Source of the DNA: Antedon mediterranea
Lineage: Eukaryota; Echinodermata; Crinoidea; Comatulida; Antedonidae
Reading direction: 5' to 3'
NCBI RefSeq assembly: GCF_964355755.1
Contig: NC_092672.1
Coordinates: 32,360,501-32,424,500, forward strand
DNA length: 64,000 nt
The position numbers were made by a program, and so were the translations under genes. A model generated the notes under the pieces. It made no database searches. It was given only the letters and a program-made list of their open reading frames with translations, and had not been told where the DNA came from. Every line of letters begins with the position of its first letter. Position 1 is the first letter of the stretch. Below, one piece after another: positions 1-10,473 of this stretch.

Positions 1-208
1 GCAGAAAAATTTGCATTCAAACACATAATTGTTTAGTTCAAACATCTTTGAAAACTTGATGAACTAACATGTATATCAAAAGTGGACGTGTTGGCCGCTT
101 GTGGAATGTGAGCCGAACGTCCCTGATTCAGGCCTGTATGTATGCCATTTATGTGTGGGCATGTGTTGCGTGAAAAATGAATCAAAACAGAAAGGAGGAT
201 TGCCATTT

Positions 209-330
209 ATTTGGCCTAGGCCTGCGCCTAACTAGGCCTAGGCCTTGGCTAGGCTTAAGTATTGATTATTAAAAACCCTACTAGCTAGGCGTCCCTAGCT
301 AGGCCTAGCCTAGGCCTAGTCCCTAGTAAG
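209..330. repeat. Cluster of AGGCCTAG palindromic words
   Basis: CCTAGGCCT, AGGCCTAG and GCTAGGC words follow each other for about 120 bp. Other clusters lie at 21900-22140, 36600-36730 and 55880-55955. The rest of 1-1170 shows nothing else. Confidence 0.6.
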
Positions 331-1174
331 TTAGTATCAGCTACAACTATACCTCTATCTGGATCTGGCAGATCTGAAAACAAATCCATTTCTGCAAAGC
401 TTTTATTCTTTTTCAATATAAATACAGTAGTAGTAGACCAGTCGTATTTGAGGTATAGGTGTCACTTTTTGCAGAATTTACTTCATCTATTTTAGACAGA
501 TTATTACAGTTTGTATCACATTTTCAACAGAGCATGGATGCCCGCCCTCACACGAGCGGATAAGACACACATGTCACCAATCAAATAGAATTACTGTATG
601 AATCATGATTGATAAAATATTTTGCAATTGTAAAAGATAATTTATACAGAAAGGCTTAACAGCAACAACACCATTTTTGTTATTACCTATTGCCGAGTAG
701 GCTGACGCTCAGTAATGTTTTTATGATATAATTAAATTACTATAATTTGAAATACATGTTATATAGGCTAAAATATTAAATTCAATGTTTCTACCAGAAA
801 CAAGTTAAATAATACAGTATTGAAATATTAGTATCCTTCGTCATCAACAACGCGCTCGCTAGCGTCCGGTACGTGGAGGCGGAATGTCTAGTCTGCAGTT
901 TTTTACTAAAAATAAATTGCATCAAACAATTAAATATTAAAATAGTATTTAACATGATGTTAACGTGTATAGTTTATAACAAAATGATAAAAACTCTACC
1001 GGTCGTCCAGGCTTATATGTGAATGCTGATCGAGTCGTAGCATATATAGGCCTACTTAATTAAGAAGCAATCACCTTCATCTGATAGTTTAAGAACAGTT
1101 TTTTTCTCTGTTTAAGAATAGTAACATAATTTCTGTCTTCATTAAACTCCTCAATTATCTTTATTTTTTAATTA

Positions 1175-1485
1175 TTACAAAGAAAATAAGTATAGGCCTA
1201 ATTGTCTCGGACCTTGAACACAAAATTCGAGATGTGGGCGTACATAATGCTTGTAGATGACGTTAAAACAATCCTTATCCATATATACGAAAGTCCTTCT
1301 GATGCTTCTTAAACAGTTCATGGCCCGCTGAGATACTTTGGCGAAGTGTTGGCTTGGTTTACAGTCATTAGTAATTAGTACTCCTAGGTCCTTTATTTTC
1401 TCAACTGTTTCCAGTTCAACTTCATCTATTTGGTATTTAAAATGAACATTTGAATGTCCGAAGTGCATCAATCAATATTCCTTTC
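1175..1485 (-). mobile_element. Non-LTR reverse transcriptase fragment
   Basis: About 95 residues are open. They contain KIKDLGVLITNDCKPSQHF, then CLRSIRRTFVYMD and NVIYKHYVRPHLEFCVQ. This is the end of the palm/thumb region of a non-LTR retrotransposon reverse transcriptase (the 'LGV...HYVRPHLEY..Q.W' region). Neither the active-site motifs nor a 3' tail are present. It is a dead fragment of an unassigned clade. Confidence 0.7.
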
Positions 1486-1489
1486 TTAT

Positions 1490-4049
1490 TAATATCGTAT
1501 CTTCTCTTATTATTTTTAAAACTTCTTTCAATTTACATATTTCATATTTTCATCTAAAAGGCAAATGTAAATTCTTATCTAATAATGAGTTCATTTAAAA
1601 CATATTCGTACGTACTACATCTGTTCAGCTTGTTTCATTCAAGTTGCTGGAAAGTCGATAAGGGTCCGTGCACTTACTTTCAGTTGAGTTACATTCAGTT
1701 CATGGTCGACATAAGCCTATACGGTTACTTTATGATGTTGGTGTTGGTAAAGATAAATCCGCCTCTATTTGTGTAATTAACTAAAACATTTATTTTGTTT
1801 TAATCTTACAGGAAAAAGAGAGCCATGGTAAAGGAAAAGTCTCAGTATATTTTATTTGTATTTTAATATTAATTTACTAAATATATTTACATACTATCGA
1901 TCAATCATTAATAATTTACGTTTGCATCATAATCTACGTACTAGTAGTGAACCTTTATATCTCATTTACGTACTATTTAATATTTATATCTCTCTCTCTT
2001 TTAAAAAAAAATATATTGGTTGAACTGACCCGTCGTTTCTCGAGCACTCTCCTATCGAATGTTTATACAGTATTGCATTAATAATTTACGTACGGTATTG
2101 CCGAATCTTTATATCTCATTTACCTGCTATCGAATCTTTATACAGTATTGCATTAATAATAATAATTTACGAACGGTATTGCCGAATCTTTATATCTCGT
2201 TTACTTTACTATCGAATCTTTATACAGTATTGCATTAATAATTTACGTGCGGTATTGCCGAATCTTTATATCTCATTTACATATTATCGAATCTTTAAAC
2301 AGTATTGCGTTGATAATTTACGTAGTACGGTATTGCCGAATCTTTATATCTTGTTAACATACTATCGAATCTTCATACAGTAATTGCATTAATAATTTAC
2401 GTACGGTATTTTGCCGAATCTTTATATCTCATAAATTACATATACTATCGAATCTTTTTTTTTTTTTATTGATTAGTAATAGAAGGGTGTGTTATACATG
2501 TGTTACAAGTGTTATTTCATTGTAATACATTGTTTGTGTTTTCAATAAAACAACGTGGGGACGAAAACGCGACCTTTTACAGCACTATTCTTGGCCGGCC
2601 GGCCGCCAGTCGAGTTATTAGCAGAAATTCGCGTAATTAATTACCGTACCGTACTTGCATCTTATTTTAGTATTTAAAACTCATTTTAAATTGATCAATA
2701 TTTATATATCTGAAGGTATCCAATTTGGACAACACTCACCAACACCTCTCTTAATTGAATGCAATAAAAGATGTTGAATCTTGGGCATTTGTGTTGCTTT
2801 TGTGGGAAAATGTCTCTTTAGGGTTGAATCAACCATTTGGCAGTCAAACGAGTCTCTGTCTATTTAATAGGGCCCGGAGTGTCTGGTGTCCCCGGAGTAG
2901 TGTGTGTACACATGGATAAAATAAGTAAATCTATGGTGTGTCAGATATATATGTGTCAAGCTACGCCCAGAGACCAAAATGCGATTTACTTTTCAGGCAG
3001 TATCCTCCCTTTGAAGTGTTATTTTTCGTTGGGTTGCTTACAACTCCAACACCTAAAACGAAAAGCTTTACTAATAGTTTTGAGCCCGCTCATACAACAT
3101 TTATATCATTAACGAATTTTTATACGTATACGAATAGCTTTGCATCTTGGCCCGTGAGGTACGTTTTACTACGTTCGACTTTCGTACAATTTATCCTTTG
3201 AACTCTTTAAGCTATATTTAGATGGACTAAATCGTCTTTATTAGTGAACACTAATGTTTTGGCATTATTGACACGCGTATGTTACATACTATTGGGTATA
3301 ACCTGGCCTATACATATTCAAATATAAAATTAGATGAAAACAAAATATTTATGCTAATGAGGTCACTTTTTTTTATAAAACATTGAGGCCTAACTTTAAG
3401 AAGGGTACAGTATGGGCCAATAAGGTTTTCCACAATCTGCATAAAATTCCAATATAGTCACATTTGATACAGTGCATACAATCTCGATGCGTTTTAAAAG
3501 AAACCAACTAAAAGAGTACGTACGTCATTATAACTGTGCAACCACCAATGATCACTAAAAAACAATGGTTGGTCATTATGATAATTCACATATCTTATAA
3601 TGATATATAGTACCGTAACTATGTTACCAAAGAAAAAATATAAGAAACAAAAGAAAACTAACTCAGTAAACAATGCTGATATTGTTTATCGATTATTGCA
3701 CAATAATTCAATAAATCTTAGTACCTTATTAAATGATTGTTGTGAAAGAAAAAGTAATCTGTGAAAGCTTGATCAACGATAAATATGTATAATAATTTCC
3801 GTTTTAAAAGTTTACTTTTAAAAAGCGTTCAGTTTTATTTTGATAATTATAATAATTATAATAATAATAAATGTATTGGTAAATATTTATATTTTGCTTA
3901 TTATTGCTTAAACATATTTATATTCATTCCTGAATCAGATGTCTTTTGTGTTATGTGTCATACAGATCAGTTGTGCTTTATCATGAATCGACTCTGTTAT
4001 CTTATCTTTTTCTTTACAAATGAAATCAACGTCATAATTAACACAAATT
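1490..4049. other. Gene-free DNA upstream of the PARP locus
   Basis: Apart from the 78-bp array at 1905-2460 I see no gene. Short frames near 1585, 2837 and 3785 have no recognisable domain and no splice context. Confidence 0.5.
1905..2460. repeat. 78-bp tandem array
   Basis: GCCGAATCTTTATATCT recurs at about 2100, 2179, 2256, 2335 and 2413, separated by ACTATCGAATCTTTATACAG and TGCATTAATAATTTACG. There are about five to seven units, the first ones more diverged. It ends at a run of T (2456-2467). Confidence 0.85.
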
Positions 4050-5224
4050 GTTCATGAATTGTTTTCCGAGAACCAAATTGGTACGGTTTGTGGGCAAAAG
4101 TAAACACTTGAAAACCTGCTGACTGTATGTGAGGCCATTATAGCCATTAAATTATCATTATATTGTGATACAAAGAACAAATCTGCAAAAAACGAACCGT
4201 GAACTTAAACTAAAAGAGGAAAAAACATATTATACAAATAGTAAGTAAAATAGAAGAGAAAAACGGTTTTCGTAATAAGACAATTTGGTAAATCAAAAGA
4301 CATGCCAAACCATAAAAGGGATCCCGAGCGATTTATATTTTAGTTGGAATAGTAGACATACATAACAGAACAATGCCGACAATAGTTTTACATAAGTCAG
4401 AATAGGATTTTAGTAAACGATACTAAAGTTATGAATGACGAATAACAAACAAAAAACAAAACACCAATATAAATCCAAAAGCAAATTCCTGAAATATAAC
4501 AATGCTTTTTCGATCTCAAATGATAAATCAAAGAAAAAAGAAAAAGAGGAAAATTGCCAGCATTCCTCCAGGTTAATGAAAGAGTACTGAAGAAAAATTA
4601 GAAATACTGTATATAAAACCAGTCGAGAGCTGTATGAGTGGTGGACTGGAACAACACCGATAACTTTACTGTATATAAAGCCAGTCGAGAGCTGTATGAG
4701 TGGTGGACTGGAACAACACCAATAACTTTACGGTATATAAAGCCAGTCGAGAGCTGTATGAGTGGTGGACTGGAACAACACCAATAACTTTACTGTATAT
4801 AAAGCCAGTCGAGAGCTGTATGAGTGGTGGACTGGAACAACACCAATAACTTTACTGTATATAAAGCCAGTCGAGAGCTGTATGAGTGGTGGACTGGAAC
4901 AACACCAATAACTTTACTGTATATAAAGCCAGTCGAGAGCTGTATGAGTGGTGGACTGGAACAGCACCAATAACTTTTTCGCATTGTTTTTTTCAATATT
5001 ATTATTATTATTGCATCTTCTACGATTGTTTGATTTAATAATCTCGTTCAATTTGTTCAGTTGTTTATATAGACATAATAATAATAACTAACAGCTACAG
5101 ATTGTCATTGGACCAATGAAGTGTCTCAAATATAATAAACAAATAATGCTCAGTAGAAGGAAAGATAATGATTGGTTGATTACTCAGATTCAGTTAAGAT
5201 CTCACAAAACTAAACACCACCCCT
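4050..5224 (+). promoter_or_regulatory. Upstream region of the PARP gene, duplicated with it
   Basis: A block with TTTTCCGAGAACCAAATTGG and CTTGAAAACCTGCTGAC recurs at about 14500 and 16200. ATTGG/CCAAT words lie near 5107-5180 (CATTGGACCAATG), with equivalents at 14650 and 16382. The block therefore travelled with the gene in both duplications and probably contains the promoter. A 62-bp tandem array interrupts it. No clear TATA box could be assigned. Confidence 0.35.
4608..4980. repeat. 62-bp tandem array upstream of the PARP gene
   Basis: Six units with GAGCTGTATGAGTGGTGGAC at 4626, 4688, 4750, 4812, 4874 and 4936. They are nearly identical, differing at a few bases. Each contains TGTATATAAAGCCAGTCG, a TATA-like word. 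It lies about 250 bp before the putative first exon. Confidence 0.95.
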
Positions 5225-5266
5225 AACCCTTTTTATTAATATGACAAGTGAAAGCTGCTGAGGAAG
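5225..5266 (+). other. Candidate 5' noncoding exon of the PARP gene
   Basis: A segment containing AAGTGAAAGC ends at a GTAGGT donor. Related sequence lies at about 14708 and 16456, at the same place in both decayed copies. In the 14.7 kb copy this block is directly followed by sequence from the middle of the CCCH exon. The frame that would join the next exon (acceptor at 6182) has a stop here, so the exon looks untranslated. The 5' end of the exon cannot be seen. Confidence 0.35.
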
Positions 5267-6209
5267 GTAGGTTTAATCTTTATATTTCACCATCACATTA
5301 AACCAAGCTCGATTATGTTTGTCATTCATTGTTGCGCATCCGCGCAAAAACAGGAATAATGATCACATAATGATGAGTCATTTTTGAAAGAAAGCTGAAG
5401 TTCACATTCGCCTTTTCCCTATTGGATCTAAAACTAAGGCATCATAATGAGAAGATAGCCTGCTTATTTAGAATAAATAACAGCATAAAATATTAACCAT
5501 TTTTTAATAATTGTTTGCATTTGTGTAGCCATGGAGGAATTGTAACTAGGAATTGTAACTTCTCCATGGTTTAACTACCGTACTCTACCGACAACTATGT
5601 CGACATCACAATCCAGACTCACTTTATCCTATGGCAGAATCTGGATTTTTTTTTTCATTTTACCACAACAGTGTAAACGAATTTCAAATAACTTAATTTA
5701 TCCAATACTGATGTTCTTAATATTTGGTCCATTATTTTAGTTTGCAATATTTCTGACACACATCCGTTATATTTAATCAGTACATTTGATAGCCACCTGA
5801 AACGTTTGTTAACAAATGCACTTTTTTTATTTTGTGGCGTAAACACCACTTGTATTCAGTTAACTTCTAATGCCATGTAGAAAATACTGAAAATCAAATT
5901 ACTGAATTAACTATACTTTAATCATATTTGCGATGCTTGGAAAAGACCAACAATGTCATCATACGTATAAGTTAGACAAGTGTTGTGAATATTTCTGTGA
6001 ACCTATGACCTAAAGAAAGATCTCCAAATAAAAAAAAGAAAATATTGATTACTAATGTAACAATAACATCAATCAACATGACATCATCATTATTATATTA
6101 CTATTTTAATAAAAATTTCTTTTTCTATAAAACAGTTGCGGCGATCTGCAGTCTGTATAGTTGAATCACAGTTTTTTTCAAGTGGCAAAAAAGGCAAGCA
6201 AAAGGTGCA

Positions 6210-9200
6210 ATGCAGGCACAAATAAGAGGCATTTGCAGGGATCATTTAAAAGGAAATTGCAGTAGTGGCAGTATGTGTCAGAGAATGCATTGTAATCTGC
6301 CTTATCAATGGCAATATAACGATGGCAGGCAGTGGCTTAAATTCAAAGACAGAATAAATTTGAAATTGGAAGGTAGATTCTGTGGTGACATCAATGATGC
6401 TAAGTCTTGGTCGTATTCTTGGCAGAACCGTCGTTCCACTGTGAATTCTACTGTGTAAGTTTTGGCCTCTTTGAGGTTGAGGTGCACAATAATATTATTG
6501 AAACAAAATTTAAATGCGTAATTACGAATTTACTTCATAAAGAAATTCATGTTTATTTCTAACCGGAATAACCGAATAGGCTAGGTAGGAAATTCAAGAA
6601 GTTCACCTCACGGTTTTCTTTCTCGGAGCCAAAACCTGATGATTGCAATACAGTCTGTAATGTGCAAATGAAATGTTGAAAGTTTAACATTCATTTAGAA
6701 ATGACCATAGTATAAAAAACACTTTTTAAGAAACCTTCTATTCTGTACCCATAGTTTGAATTTTATTCTAATGTTTATCATCAATACCTGTTTTAAACCT
6801 TTGTACAGATCTGTGACTTTTGATGACATGTGTAGATTTGATGGGCTAAACAAATTCTTAGTCCAACGCCTCGAGGTCGAAGGTGACGATGATAATTCGG
6901 ATGCTGATCTAATATCTCCTTGGATATGGTATTTCAATGGTGATGACCGGTGGATGGAATATAGTAAAGAGGTAAGTTGTAATCAGTAACCGAATACATG
7001 TTCGGCTGTTCTCAAATGTACTTTTTCATTTACGTCAGAGTAATTTCGACTGGATTCTGCCAACAACAATCATCACCTTGCTTTTATTATTATTTATTGT
7101 AATACAGAATTCAGACAAAGTAAACAACGCTTATGAAATTGGAATCACAACAGCTAACTTTGTAGCTGGTGATCAACACTACACTTTAAACTTCTTCGAT
7201 ATGTCCCAAACCAATCACGTATACGAAACTAAACGGTCTGTTTGTCGAAGACCAGTGAAACAGATAAAATCAGAAGATGTTGAGAAGTACAGAGAAGATA
7301 AACCTTGGTAAAAGACTATATTATTGTGTATTATTCCTTGTATTTTATTTATTTTGGTATTTCAAATCAGAATAACACTCTATAGGCTTCTAAATCATTA
7401 CAGTTAGCTATCATTATTAAACTGAAACGAATAAATATTATTTATTATGTAACCTTTAAAAACCAAGTAAACGGTAACTGTAATAGCCCACCTTCTAGCT
7501 CTGAATCGGAAGATTCTGAATGTGAATTGGAACTTACTTATGATCTGTGTTTTTCATCCTGTGTGGATATCGATGCTTTGTATGTATTTTGTTACCTTTG
7601 TACAGCAATTCTTTCTTTTAAATTGTTCACATTTTTTTTAGTACAGTATATATTAGTGTATAGCTACTGCACATTCAAAATATTTAGGATTCTGGGATAT
7701 TTTTAGTCGCGTGGGCGCGACTCTATAGTTCACTATGTCGGTCGGTCGGTCTGTCGGTCTGTCTGTCGGTCCGGTATCACTATGCGTTTTATCGCTTTTC
7801 TGTACTTTTTGAACTGTTTTGATGTCAACATGTGGGCATTTACGTGAAATTGTGCACCTCCTATTGTGAATGACGTTAGAGTTGCGCAACGTGATTTACG
7901 TGCGATTTAACGATTTTCTCGTATTTAACATAGGTCAAAAACCAAATAACATTTTAAATTGAAACTTTGCAGAAGTTTAATTTATATCAGGCGCTAACTT
8001 TCTGTTGAAAAAAAATGTGTGTTTTACACAAAGTTACGCGCGCATGCGCATTTAAAATTTTAAAATGCGCAAAATTAATTTTTAATAAACTTTCTACGCG
8101 TTTCTTGTCATTTTAAGCATGTCAAAAATTCCCATACGCGCGCAAATTTTTACGCGCGCGGTGCGCACGTAGCGTTAAATACATACTTTTTTCGCGTGAT
8201 TTATGTTTTTGCAGCCTTTTATAATAATTTTACCAACTTTTAAACAATTTCGACTTAAAATTACGTCGTACGAGCACGTCGAATTGGATAATTTGCGCAC
8301 GTTTTTGATGAAAAAGTTCAAAAATTCGTAAGACTCTATAGTTCACTATGTCGGTCGGTATGTCTGTCGGTCTGTCTGTCGGTCCGGTATCACTATGCAT
8401 TGTAGCACGCGACTTAATGGCTGTTGGCCTTGTTATTTGTAGACTGTACTGTACATTGGTTGTTTTTTCCTTCTAAAAATAAATTCTTTACCAGAATTTT
8501 AAACTAAATACTGTAGTATTACAAAAATTACATATTCCATTGAATATAGTGTACAAAGAATATAAGAATATTTTACAGACGTGTACATAATTCGAATGTT
8601 GATATTTCACCGGATTTTTAAATGGATAAAGGAAAAAAACTGTTCATTCCATACTGGAATATAATGTTGGAAATCTCATTTTCTTTGTAAATATCGACAT
8701 AATTTTTGTTAAGATCAGAGTTAGATCTACTGCCATAAATTCACAACGCTAGTTTATTTTCCATACTATATATACTTGACACTGCATGTAATCTTATTTT
8801 TCATTCAAACACATTTACGTACACCAGCGGTTCCGGGCCTACATTATAGATTGACCGTCCATACAGTACACCTGAGAACAACTCTTTTCATCGAATAATG
8901 TGCTCTGTTACAACCGCTAATGTAGAAAACGCCAGCTAATGTCGAAACAACCGCTAATGTAGAACAATCCACCGCTAATGTAGTAAAACCTCCAGCTAAT
9001 GTAGAAACACCAACTGCTTATGTAGGCCTAGTAAATACAAAGTCATGCTCCTATCTTTCCCATTAGGATTTCAATTACAATGAATATCAGTAATTTCAGA
9101 TGGTCGCAGCCTTTTTGATGATAACATAATATAAGTGTTAGGCCTAGAGATGGGAATACAGTGTGCAAATCATTGTGTTTATACTCCATCCAAGGCTTCT

Positions 9201-10439
9201 TCCGAATAGGAATACAGGCATTTGGCTCATTAATGTGTACAGTATACTCGCCTTTCAACAATATTACCTACTTTTATTGCAGGTTACACAGCCTTACAAA
9301 AACACATCGACTTGTAAGAGTTAGTAAGAAAACAGATAGCAAAGAACATAAAGAAATATTAGAATTGTTTACAGCAACTCTTCCAGATGGAGCAATAACT
9401 CAGCTTGAGCGGATTGAAAATGAGTGCTGTAGGGAGGCATTTGCAAGGTATATTTTTAATTTTGTGTTATCGCGCGAAAATATAATCCCTGTTGGAGAAA
9501 AATATAATTCCCTCGGAGGATCTTAAAATGTTATAAGCAGTCAATATCTGTATATAGGCTACTGTATAATATCTAATATCTACAGGTCAACTAGTATTGT
9601 GATTCAAAGACCTTTGACTTTTTTATTCTTCAACTTCAACTTCAACTTTATTTTCCAATGTTGTTTTACAATGATAAATAATATTAAATTTTAAAACATA
9701 AGGAAGGAGCTAGAAAATAGTGTAAACACTAATCAAGTCCAGCCCCTTTTACATAAATTATACTTAACTAAATTTTTACAACTATGGGCAATAATTTCTT
9801 TCAGGCCTACAAATAATAAAAACTTAATAAGTTAAAACAATCCCATTTATATATTTTAAAATTTAAATATTACTACACTTTTTCATAAATAAGATAAATA
9901 AAATAAATAATTATATAACTAAAGTAAGAATTGCTTTAATTTCCGTTTAAATATAATTTTAGAGTCATGTTTAATATTTTCTGGTATCTCGTTCCATGAA
10001 TTAGCACCAGAATATCGGACAGAAAATTGACCAACATTACTTTTGTATTTTGGAATAGCAAGATTTCCCCTTGCTTGAAATCTCGTTGAGTGACGATGCT
10101 GGGCATGTGAAAAATATTCTGGAATTCCCACGGGAAACCTGCCATTAATACTGTCATGAACAAATAAAACTAACTGAAATGTATGTTGCTTATAAATATT
10201 TAGTATCCCCAGTTCTGTAAATAATGATGATGTATGTGCTAATCTATCAGAGTGTGTTATAGTGCGTACAATTCGTTTTTGGTTAAGGTGTATAGGTTTT
10301 AAATTTGTTGAATATGTGTTCCCCCATGCCTCTAGAGCATAGGATATATGGGGTAGAATAAAACAATTGTATAAGAGTAATAAAATTGACTGAGGAACAA
10401 AATTTCTCAGTTTATAGAGCACACCTGCCTTGGAACTAA

Positions 10440-10473
<34 letters not shown>

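Noticed and set aside
3785-4057. Asn/Tyr-rich 90-codon frame
   Set aside because: AT-rich DNA gives this composition by chance; no homology recognised.
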